Shown piece after piece: positions 1 to 7,267 of a stretch of 11,783 bases of DNA. The notes below the pieces were generated by a model that saw only the letters and a list, made by a program, of their open reading frames with translations, made no database searches and was not told the DNA's origin. Numbering within the stretch: the first letter of the stretch is position 1; each line of letters begins with the position of its first letter. Position numbers and translations under genes: made by a program. Source of the DNA: Cephalothrix spiralis (lineage: Eukaryota; Nemertea; Palaeonemertea; Archinemertea; Cephalotrichidae); NCBI GenBank assembly GCA_032353305.1, contig JAUCNG010366373.1:1-11783 (forward strand), read 5' to 3'.

Positions 1-92
1 CCGATTTTGAGAATTTGTGATCTAATCGATCTGAATAATCAATACAGCTTCAAATACAGTCAAATAGGTTGAATAATACAATTGCCCCATAT
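1..92. other. non-coding flank, nothing recognised
   Basis: AT-rich sequence without a usable open frame, splice pattern or repeat that I can recognise. It precedes the tRNA-like segment. It could be intergenic, or intronic if VPS18 continues leftwards on the minus strand. Confidence 0.4.
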
Positions 93-165
93 GAGCTCAA
101 ATGGCCGAGTGGTTAAGGCGTCGGCATTAGAGATCACAGGGTCCCATGCAGGGGAAATTTCTCTG
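93..165 (+). pseudogene. tRNA-Ser(AGA)-like relic or SINE head
   Basis: Bases 102-120 read tggccgagtggttaaggcg, an almost perfect Ser/Leu-type A box with D-loop. Next comes an AGA-containing anticodon-loop-like stretch (ttagagatc, about 127-135), then a run (gggtccc, gcagg) that resembles the long variable arm and T-stem of a tRNA-Ser. The B box (ggttcgaatcc) that should follow is replaced by ggggaaattt, and the anticodon stem does not pair. It is therefore not a functional tRNA. It may be a decayed tRNA gene or the 5' head of a tRNA-derived SINE. No poly(A) or simple-repeat tail or target duplication was found to choose between these. Confidence 0.55.
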
Positions 166-276
166 AACTAAAAAATTATTCTGGCTCATCAGCAGCGAGA
201 ATGTAGTCAAAGAATACCAAGGGTACGTAGTGATTAGGATAAATCGAAACTGCCCTTGGGGACAAGATGCTTTGGA
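166..276. other. non-coding spacer left of the palindrome
   Basis: It lies between the tRNA-like relic and the left arm of the palindrome. It contains a small inverted repeat, ccaaggg (217-223) against cccttgg (253-259). No coding potential or target-site duplication matching the other side of the palindrome was seen. Confidence 0.35.
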
Positions 277-1703
277 GGGTGCATTTCAAGAAATAAGAAA
301 TCGCGTCTGGGTTGTTTTTTTTAATCGCCAGGTATCTATTTTACTCAATAATAGCCTAATAACAATTGTTATTATTGCCCTACGAGGTCGAATGACCCCT
401 CATTATAATCATATGATCATGATCTTTCATTTGGGACCAAATATGACACATTAGGATATCCGGTTGCTAGGCAACGGGGACCGTTTCCAAGATTTCCGTC
501 AAAAATTATGAATTTTGACCAACAAAATGTTCCGTTTTTATGCAAATAATGGAGTCACGCGTGACCTAACTTTCGTTTAAAACCAGTGTCAAAATATCCC
601 ACAGGCAATTAGGGGGCACACTGAAGCCGAAAAGCCGTTTTCATGGGGTGAATTTTTAGTATTTTAAATTTTCGTCTGTAGTCTCCAATGACGAAAATTC
701 GAAATATACACATTTTTCAGTCATATTTTGCCAATCATTTTTATAGAGTATGTCTAGAGTCTAATAGTACGGCTCCTGGTTGTGCCATTTTATTTGAACC
801 CATTTGAGGGGCCGTTTCCATATTTTCGATATGTATAAAGTATCCAATATTAGGTAATATTATTAATCAAACCGGAAGTTGGCACTTTTTTTACTTGCAC
901 TTACTTAGTTTATTATATTTTTATCCTCTTATGTCCATCCATGTAGAATGAAGCTCTCATAGGGTCTTATAAATGCACCCGAGGGGCCGTTACAACAGTT
1001 CGTAATTCTGAAATCGCTGTATACTTAATATTTAGATCGGGTTTGAGACCGGAAATAGTTGCTCCAGGGCAGTTTAATTGGTCTAGATATCCCCTACACA
1101 TTGTCAGGCATCACTTCTTATAGGATAAGTACACCCATTACCTATTTATGACGTCAAGGGGGTCGTATCAAAATTTATATATTTCACAAATTATTTAAAG
1201 AAAACTATATTTTTCACAATTTAACCGGAAATAGTAGCCTTAGGGTAGTTTTATAGGTCTATATATCCTATATACTGTGTCTTGACATCGTCAGGCATCA
1301 ATTCATATAGGATAAGTGTACCCATTACCTATTTATGACGTCAAGGGGGTCGTATCAAAATTTATATATTTTACAAATTATAGAAAAACCCGATATTTTC
1401 TAACAATTTAACCGGAAGTAGTAGCCTTACGGTAGTTTTATTGGTCTATATATCCTATATACTGTGTCTAGACATCGTCCGGCATCATGACATCTAGGAT
1501 ATGTGTATCCATAGCGATATATATGACGTCAAGGGGCCATATCTAAATCAGGGATACATTTTTTTAAGTAGAAAAAATTGCACCTTGAAACCGGAAGTAA
1601 GCTCTTTAGGGATATTAAATTGTTCTTATTGTACACTATTTGCACCACATCCTGCGTAAGTGCATAAATAACCAAAAATATAACGACAGGGGTCGTATCC
1701 AGA
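277..1703 (+). repeat. left arm of the 2.9-kb palindrome
   Basis: This arm is complementary to 1757-3183, with roughly four in five bases matching by eye and a number of small indels. The outer part (277-870) is unique sequence with the ggttgctaggcaac motif at 462-475. The inner part (872-1703) is built of tandem units. Compared with the right arm, this arm lacks about 45 nt near 765-775 and has an extra stretch of about 18 nt near 697-715, so the arms have diverged independently. Confidence 0.8.
872..1703 (+). repeat. tandem array of ~180-bp units, left arm
   Basis: Five units can be counted by the core ccggaa at 872, 1049, 1225, 1412 and 1591, with spacings of 177, 176, 187 and 179 bp. Units 2 and 3 are very alike (gtagccttagggtagtttt, cccattacctatttatgacg, gtcgtatcaaaatttatata), while units 1 and 5 are degenerate. 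Exact TGACGTCA sites occur at 1149-1156, 1336-1343 and 1524-1531, each about 100-112 bp after the ccggaa core and followed by agggg. Confidence 0.8.
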
Positions 1704-1756
1704 GGCATGAATAACCAAAATGAATAGTTAACTCAATATTTTATATACATTCTGAA
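1704..1756. other. loop of the palindrome
   Basis: An AT-rich spacer of about 53 nt between the innermost pairing segments, tcgtatccaga (1693-1703) and tctggatacaacg (1757-1769). It has no visible open frame or motif of its own. If the strands extrude, this would be the hairpin loop. Confidence 0.6.
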
Positions 1757-2579
1757 TCTGGATACAACGTCATTGAGTGCCCTTGACGTCATATATATAA
1801 GGTTTTTGATGAATTAGTCCTATGTGGTATGATGTCAGACGGTGTTTAAAGGATATTCAAGCCACTAAATGTTCTCTAACGCTACTACTTCCGGTTACAT
1901 TGTGAATGAAATTGCCATTTTTCAGAATATTTAAATTGCATGACTTCAGATAGGGCCCCTTGACATCGTATATATCGTTATGGATACACATTTCATATAT
2001 GAAATGATGCCGGACGATGTTTTAACACAGTATATAGGATTATAGACCAATAAAACTACCCTAAGGCTACTACTTCCGGTTAAATTGTAAAAAATATCGT
2101 TTTTTTTAAATAATTTGTGAAAAATATAAATTTTGATACGGCCCCCTTGACGTCATAAATAGGTTATACGTGCACCTTTCCTATATGAAATGATGCCGGA
2201 CGATGTCTAGAAATCTCATGTAGGATATATAGACCAATAAAACTACTCTAAGGCTATTACTTCCGGTTAAATTGTGAAAAATATCGGGTTTTTCTATAAT
2301 TTATAAATTTTGATACGACCCCCTTGACGTCATAAATAGGTAATGAGTGCAATTATCCTATATGAAATGATGCCTGAGAATGTGTAGGGGATATCTAGAC
2401 CAATTAAACTGCCCTGGAGCAACTATTTCCGGTCTCAAATCCGATCTCAATATTAAGTATACAACGATTTCAGAATGGCCCCTCGGGTACATTTATAAGG
2501 CCCTATGAGAGCTTCATTCTATATGGATGGACATTAGAGGGTAAAAATAAGTGCAAGTCAAAAAAGTGCCAACTTCCGG
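1757..2579 (-). repeat. tandem array of ~150-190-bp units, right arm
   Basis: The inverted core ttccgg occurs at 1889, 2074, 2261, 2427 and 2574, mirroring the five cores of the left arm. Exact TGACGTCA sites lie at 1784-1791, 2148-2155 and 2325-2332. A decayed copy (tgacatcg) is at 1961, so the CRE positions keep a 177-187 bp period. Confidence 0.8.
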
Positions 2580-3183
2580 CTTGATTACGAATTTACCTAA
2601 TATTGGATACTTTATACATATAGAAAATATGGAAACGGCCCCTCAAATGGGTTCAAATAATATGGCACAACCAAGATAGGCCATTATAAATGCTCAAAAT
2701 GTTCAGGAGAGCAACAAGAGCCACACTATTAGACTCTAGACATATTCCATACAGAATTATTGGCCAAAAATGACTGAATTTCGTCATTGAAGAATCCAGA
2801 CGAAGATTTAAAATACTAAAATTTCACCCCATGAAAATTGCTTTTCGGCTTCAGTGTGCCCCCTAATTGCCTGTAGGACATTTTTACACTGATTTAAAAC
2901 CAAAATTAGGTCACGTGACCCCATTATTTGCATAAAAATGGAAGATTTGTTGGTCAATATTCTGGAAACATCTTGGAAATCTTGGAAACAGTCCCCGTTT
3001 CCTAGCAACCGGATATCCGAATGTGTCATATTTGGTCCCAAATGAAAAAACATGATCCTAGGATTAAATTGAGGGGTCATTTGACCTCGTAACTAGTGTT
3101 ATAAGGCTATAAGTGAGTAAAATATATACCTGGCGATTTAAAAAAAATCAGACGCGATTTCGTTTTTCTTGAAATACACCCCC
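1757..3183 (-). repeat. right arm of the 2.9-kb palindrome
   Basis: This is the inverted partner of 277-1703. It carries the tandem units in reverse order and then the outer unique part, which includes gtttcctagcaac at 2997-3009. Relative to the left arm it has about 45 extra nt around 2671-2716 (ccaagataggccattataaa and following). The outer end is cttgaaatacacccccc at 3167-3183. Confidence 0.8.
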
Positions 3184-3229
3184 CAAAAAATTCTAAAAAT
3201 TCTGATACGGTATCTGAATATTAGCCACT

Positions 3230-3450
3230 TGCCACTTAACACATTTGAACACCAAATATGGTCACAAAAAATATAATACCAAGGTCAAAAAACCAATTTT
3301 GAGTTTGAATTTTTTTTTATTTCATTAAAAAAATTGAAAACGATCCCGTTGCCTAGCAACCGGAAATTCAAATGTACTTTTGTTGATCCTAATAGATAAA
3401 TCATGTTGTCATAAGTACATTACGGGGTCATTGGACCTATTAGGTCTATT
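3230..3450 (-). repeat. diverged direct copy of the outer right arm, period 351 bp
   Basis: The stretch cccgttgcctagcaaccgga at about 3345-3364, together with the later ggggtcattggacct, corresponds to cccgtttcctagcaaccgga near 2994-3013 and ggggtcatttgacct. The preceding accaaatatggtcac (from 3251) corresponds to accaaaattaggtcac (from 2900). Both pairs of landmarks are offset by about 351 bp. The copy is clearly more diverged than the palindrome arms are from each other, and no counterpart is seen to the left of base 277. Confidence 0.6.
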
Positions 3451-3494
3451 TTAATGAAAGTTATGAGACAATGCATGAGTGAGCCTCAGTGAGG

Positions 3495-4414
3495 TAAAGC
3501 GTTTTTTGAACACACACCTGGTTTTGGTGCATGGTGAAAATTGCTCAAGGGTGACCGAGGTCTATCAGCCAGAAATGACCTCCCAGGGACCCAGTCTATC
3601 ATATTCAGCAATAAAAATTACTTTATACGCCAAAAAGGGGTTAGGGCAAAAAGTGGGGTTTGGCCACCGGACTATATGCCAAAATCAAATATCGAAATCA
3701 GAAACTATAATTTTTTAAACACCTTTTCAATGAATAAGATCCTTAGGCAATATTATTGACAAAAAGTTATCTCATATACCCCCTATACTCATCGCTGTAG
3801 GGCCTCAAAGTTTGGATTTTTTCATACAAGATATTCAGGTTTTTCAAAGACAATATTTAGGAGCAAAAAAATAGTCAGAAAAAAGTTTCTGCTACTGGAT
3901 TTTCTGGTAAATTCTTGGCAATTTTCAATATTTATCATGTATGTTAAGATCAAGTAAATTTGAAATTTGAGATCCTTTTATAGGTATAATATTAAACAAC
4001 TATTTTACTAGGTCCATGAATAAAAGTTTTTGTGAATAATTTGATAAATCATGCATTTGTTGCCTATTATTTCGTGAACCTTTTGCTAACTTTTCTTAGT
4101 AGAAGTGATTGGGAATCAGTTGAATTTATGACTGATTTGAATTGTGGCACGGTTTTCTAAATCGACGGCACTGAGCATCCGAGCATCTTGTATAAGTGAA
4201 CCTTTAAAAAACATTGTGTACCACCTTTAGGCCGATGGGTATATCATTTCACTTCATAACTGTAAAAGTTAATTATTTATTTATTATGTAAATATTTATA
4301 ATACTATTAATTACTTTTTGAAAAATTTGATTACTTTTTGAATAAAATATATAAACTTTGAACATCCTTACTTTCCTTTTTATTCATATTATTAAATGAA
4401 ATTTAATTTTATAG
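3495..4414. other. non-coding, presumed intron or upstream region of the fucosyltransferase
   Basis: AT-rich, no convincing exon on either strand. An 11-bp palindrome cctcagtgagg lies just before it, at 3484-3494. A 20-bp-period duplication (ttactttttga at 4311 and 4331) lies near the end. The segment finishes with aatttaattttatag at 4400-4414, a plausible splice acceptor for the exon that follows. The N-terminal half of the GT10 protein (cytoplasmic tail, signal anchor, stem) was not found here, so upstream exons must be further left or lost. Confidence 0.5.
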
Positions 4415-5167
4415 GTGTGGATTTTGGCGAATGTTGAACCGACAAGCATTCATCATACGAATATTGCTCAACACTCTCTTAAACAAGCTAATCACGTTTT
4501 TAATTGGACAATGGATTATAGAACGAACTCAGATATTTGGACACCATACGGTATGACAGTAAAAAGAAATAAAGCAGTTAATATTGCTACTAAAACAAAA
4601 CAAAAGACAAAATTTATTTTATCTATCATAAGTAACTGTTACGCATCTTATGATAGATTAGGAATCGTAAAAGAATTATAGAGAAACTTAAAGATTTTGA
4701 AGAAAGATCTAGATTTATTTGGTTCTTGCGGTAAGCCCCACCCTTGCGGGAAATCCGATTACCCATGCTACGTTGACCACATCCGGAATTACAAATTCTA
4801 TCTCGCTTTTGAAAACAATAATTGCCCGGATTACGTTACAGAAAAATTTTGGAATGCATTGCTCTACGGTGCAGTACCAATTGTTATAGGCCCTTCACGA
4901 GCATTTTATGAGAAAATTGCGCCACCTAACTCTTTTATATACGCAGGAGACTTTAAAAATACAGCACAACTAGCTGAGTATCTACTCATGCTTGATCAGA
5001 ATAATTTGAAGTATGAAAAACACCAAGCATGGCAGAAATATTATTATATCAATGCAGGGCTAGGTGGATCACTTTGTACATTATGCGCTAAATTACATAA
5101 CAATTTGAAACCCAAGTCAGTCGAACTTCCATCGTGGTGGAATGAACGAAAGTGCACAGACAATTAA
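4415..5167 (+). CDS. alpha-1,3-fucosyltransferase (GT10), 3' exon with an in-frame stop
   Basis: GT10 enzymes are Golgi type II membrane proteins that transfer fucose from GDP-fucose to GlcNAc in an alpha-1,3/4 linkage. This segment codes for about 250 residues, roughly the C-terminal half to two thirds of the family's usual catalytic region. Visible motifs are FNWTMDYRTNSDIWTPYG (codons 29-46, with the conserved NWT sequon), then FYLAFENNNCPDYVTEKFW (codons 128-146), the family's GDP-fucose-binding signature, followed by GAVPIVIG and PPNSFIYAGDF. A C-terminal CTLC (221-224) and a late WWNERKC also fit. The frame opens at 4415 directly after ttttatag, a splice acceptor, so GTG is an internal Val codon rather than a start. 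TAG at 4679-4681 (codon 89) interrupts an otherwise intact frame. It could be a young pseudogene, a null allele or a sequencing error. Family identity is secure; functionality is not. Specificity cannot be told. Confidence 0.85.
4679..4681 (+). other. in-frame TAG stop inside the fucosyltransferase exon
   Basis: The frame reads VKEL, TAG, RNLKILKKDLDLFGSCG with no frameshift, and good GT10 similarity lies on both sides. Relatives carry a short variable linker here, so I infer a single substitution (for example from CAG or AAG) rather than an exon boundary. No GT donor and AG acceptor pair that would remove it is apparent. Confidence 0.8.
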
Positions 5168-5203
5168 AAAATGGACCAATGATGTACCGTATCAGTTAAA
5201 AGC

Positions 5204-5209
5204 AATAAA
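5204..5209 (+). promoter_or_regulatory. possible poly(A) signal (proximal)
   Basis: AATAAA starts 36 nt after the fucosyltransferase TAA. It is a canonical hexamer, but in AT-rich sequence it may be fortuitous. Confidence 0.3.
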
Positions 5210-5395
5210 TGTAGATTCAGTGGGACAAGGAACCAGTCCAAAGGAAGGTTTCGAAGACTGAAACAAGTCAAAATATACATTCCTAATTTATTCAAGTTGG
5301 AACTAATGTGTGTACTAGGATGCTACAATGCATACCTTTATTCACAGCATTGTGATGGAAACAATAGTTGGAATTTCATTTTCATTGTTATGTAA

Positions 5396-5401
5396 AATAA
5401 A
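5396..5401 (+). promoter_or_regulatory. poly(A) signal for the fucosyltransferase
   Basis: AATAAA lies in tgtaaaataaataatt, about 230 nt downstream of the stop. It is followed within 40 nt by a T-rich, GT-containing stretch (tgtgatcttgttt), the usual arrangement for cleavage and polyadenylation. Confidence 0.4.
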
Positions 5402-5409
5402 TAATTTTA

Positions 5410-6144
5410 CTGGACTACCCCTAATTATGTGATCTTGTTTACTTTAAAGTCAAATATTTTTTTCAAAATTATTTCTTATGAAATTAGGAGTCCTAGCTAG
5501 CTATTTCAATTGAGCCATTAAAATTACTCTCGTATCTATGTCCCACCACAGGATACAATTTGGCACTATTTCTTAGGATAAACATAATCTCTGATAATTT
5601 TCTGTTGAATTTAGACAATATGTATTGAATTTTAAAAGATGAAGTGTTCCGTTAGTTCAAAGTATGCCAGAAATGTCCAGGGTGATTTGAAGTTGCGGAT
5701 ATTATTACGTGGAAAGTCGAGGTACGGGAATAATAATTAAAATTTTGAAAATCAACTGTCATATCGCGATTTTAAGGCAAATGGAACGCTTTAAAAAATT
5801 GTCTTTATTTATTCAAGGACTTTTAAAAAATTTCCAGGACTTATGACAACATTCCAGGACCAGTGTAAACCCTAACTATCTTACACGCCCGCGTCGTTTT
5901 GACTTAAAAGTTATTTGCAAAGGTATTATCACGCCGACGCGCAGAGCTGATAACACAGTTTCATTGGATGCTGATTTTCCCGTAGTTGTATGTCTTGTAT
6001 GATCTGGTATAGTGCTTAAAATCTATGTAGATTTTTATACTGTATATATTTTTGTACATATTGTTATCTATGCCCGATTTATCCATGACCCCTTGCCGCT
6101 AACAGCATTTTTGACAAAATTCTAGGCCTTAGATTATGGCTTAC
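5410..6144. other. non-coding region between the fucosyltransferase and the VPS18 exon
   Basis: No exon matching the rest of VPS18 (the segment after LYEEAVDLALR, or the RING finger with its CxxC pairs) could be read on the minus strand here. One fairly open minus-strand stretch around 5885-6000 resembles no VPS18 sequence. The region holds the 20-bp-period repeat at 5814-5873 and a GC-rich inverted pair near 5890-5942. It is best explained as VPS18 intron sequence or as the intergenic gap. Confidence 0.5.
5814..5873 (+). repeat. three 20-bp units, possible hAT-type transposon end
   Basis: The units start at 5814 (caaggactttta), 5834 (ccaggacttatg) and 5854 (ccaggaccagtg), exactly 20 bp apart. 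The last one ends in gtgtaaaccctaa. CCAGGAC-type subterminal repeats before a (T/G)AAACCCTx terminus resemble hAT-family ends from memory. The opposite terminus was not found, so this would be a fragment. Confidence 0.4.
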
Positions 6145-6279
6145 CCTTAAAGCTAAGTCAACTGCTTCTTCGTATAATCCCATGCAACTATATATTTGAA
6201 CGCAGGCCTCCTCTAAATTTTTATGTTCCGAACATAATCGGAGTGCAAACTTGACATCGTAGCACACTCTTTCAGGATC
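6145..6279 (-). CDS. VPS18: VPS18 internal exon (CHC-repeat end)
   Basis: VPS18 is a core subunit of the CORVET and HOPS tethering complexes that drive endosome and lysosome fusion. This 135-bp exon codes for 45 residues beginning DPERVCYDVKFALRLCSEH and ending LYEEAVDLALR. That matches the strongly conserved VPS18 block in which YDxKxALRLC...ACVHVYK is followed by LYEEAVDLALQ. On the minus strand the acceptor is ctttttttcag and the donor is AAGG|gtaagc; both boundaries are phase 0, continuous with the exon at 7127-7267. It lies at the end of the clathrin-heavy-chain-repeat region, just before the C-terminal coiled coil and RING finger. The next exon was not found between here and 5168. Confidence 0.9.
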
Positions 6280-6820
6280 CTGAAAAAAAGTTTGAAAGAA
6301 TAAATAAAGAACAACAAGTTTCCAATAAATAAACAGTTTTAGACAGGGTCTCCACCATAAAATGGTCTATGATGGTACCTCATTTGACTATTTTTGGCAA
6401 TTTTAAGTGAGAAAATTTCGTTGTTGAAAAACTGACCCGGAACTGGTATCGCATAATGCTTTTTCAAAAACAAATCTGATAGATTAGATTAAAAATCATG
6501 CTAGAAATTATAATATAGGCTAACTAGCCTGCAATTATGCTTTCTAATCCAATGCCACCACTAATCATGCATCAACGATATCATTATATTTACCTATGCA
6601 GATGCTACATACCGCCACAATGAAATATTAATACGGTGTTTGAAAGTTTTGAAAGTTTTATTATGTTTACATTAATAATGCCGAGCGTAGCGAGGGAAGA
6701 ATATTTTGCGTTTTATGATTCAATTTAACCACTCTTTTCACATTTGGGGGGCCTAATTCAAACCTTGGATCCACTGGGCGGAAATCACACTATCAAAAAT
6801 GTTCAGGTTAAATTTCGTCG

Positions 6821-6842
6821 GGGCCCCCTAAGTCGGGGGCCC
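6821..6842. repeat. GC-rich perfect hairpin in the intron
   Basis: gggccccc (6821-6828) and gggggccc (6835-6842) are exact inverted copies around a 6-nt loop, taagtc. It stands out in an AT-rich intron. Its function is unknown. Confidence 0.6.
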
Positions 6843-6964
6843 TCTAAAGGCCGTTACGCCACTGCCAAAAGGTTATTGCGAAATGATTATTTCATAGTTT
6901 CAATTAAGTTGCTAGGCTGCTACTTTCATGAAATTTTGTTAAAGAAAAATTTTCAAAACCCGAA

Positions 6965-7044
6965 ATGTTTAAAAACCAAAATGTTGAATGACAAAATGTT
7001 GAAGAAGAAAAAATGTTGAAAAACAAGTTAACAACAATGTTGAA
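6965..7044 (+). repeat. degenerate short-period repeat of atgttgaa
   Basis: atgtttaa or atgttgaa starts at 6965, 6981, 6996, 7013 and 7037, with A-rich spacers giving periods of 15-24 bp. It looks like a decayed simple or minisatellite repeat and sits about 80 bp from the VPS18 donor site. Confidence 0.5.
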
Positions 7045-7126
7045 AGGCTATTATATTAATATTGTGAAAAATGAGCTGTTCAATCATATTAGTTATTTAA
7101 AAGAGTTCCAATTACAAATAACTCAC

Positions 7127-7267
7127 CTGACCCTGACTGTATAAATACTGCAATAGCTTCTCCTTTTGAAATTTGGCATATAATGATAATAAATAATTAT
7201 GAATAGCTTGTTCTCTGTTTGATAGGCGATTAATACAATGTTCAAGATATCTAATGGCTTCATTTCC
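7127..7267 (-). CDS. VPS18: VPS18 internal exon (CHC-repeat middle)
   Basis: This exon of 141 bp encodes 47 residues with the hallmark block EAIRYLEHCINRLSNREQ and then AIHNYLLSLYAKF, closely matching the vertebrate VPS18 motif QAIRYMEFCVN...EQAIHNYLLSLYA. The acceptor is atttttacag and the donor is TCAG|gtgagt; both boundaries are phase 0, so it joins 8568-8726 and 6145-6279 directly. The alpha-solenoid of clathrin-heavy-chain repeats in Vps18 contacts the other class C core subunits. No stop, frameshift or missing conserved position is visible, which argues for a functional gene. Confidence 0.93.

Larger units (their letters stand above)
277..3183. mobile_element. giant foldback (palindromic) element, non-autonomous
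   Basis: The whole segment is an imperfect palindrome centred near 1730. The left end (ggagggtgcatttcaagaaa) pairs with the right end (cttgaaatacacccccc). Matching landmarks recur in mirrored order: the base run around the ggttgctaggcaac motif, attagggggcacactgaagc, cccatttgaggggccgtt, and then the inner tandem units. Both arms end at the same distance from the centre. Open frames inside are short; the two longest are the same sequence read from opposite arms and have no recognisable domain. Foldback-type elements (Drosophila FB and Galileo, sea urchin TU) have long inverted arms built of tandem repeats, which fits. No clear target-site duplication was found, so an inverted genomic duplication remains possible. 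Confidence 0.75.
6280..7126 (-). other. VPS18 intron (847 bp)
   Basis: Bounded by donor gtgagt (7121-7126) and acceptor cag next to 6279. It contains a (atgttgaa)-type degenerate repeat at 6965-7044, the GC-rich hairpin at 6821-6842 and a gccgagcgtagcgaggg phrase near 6680-6696. No additional exon is needed, because the flanking exons join in phase 0 and match VPS18 without a gap. Confidence 0.75.

Noticed and set aside
230-454. Open frame of 74 codons on the plus strand, ending in FHLGPNMTH
   Set aside because: It lies mostly in the palindrome's left arm. The same phrase appears in a minus-strand frame at 2808-3080 because the arms are inverted copies; the two translations otherwise disagree and show no domain.
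2808-3080. Open frame of 90 codons on the minus strand
   Set aside because: Mirror of the left-arm frame; the left arm carries stops and indels at the equivalent positions, so no selection on a protein is evident.
277-3183. CRISPR-like or bacterial repeat array
   Set aside because: Repeat units are about 180 bp without alternating spacers, and the flanking genes are spliced animal genes.
3479-3759. Two overlapping plus-strand open frames
   Set aside because: Low-complexity, no recognisable domain, no conserved splice context. They do not resemble the missing N-terminal half of a GT10 enzyme.
5885-6000. Fairly open minus-strand stretch that might have been the next VPS18 exon
   Set aside because: Its translation lacks the expected DxDLAK or WLKIA-type residues and there is no clean acceptor and donor pair.
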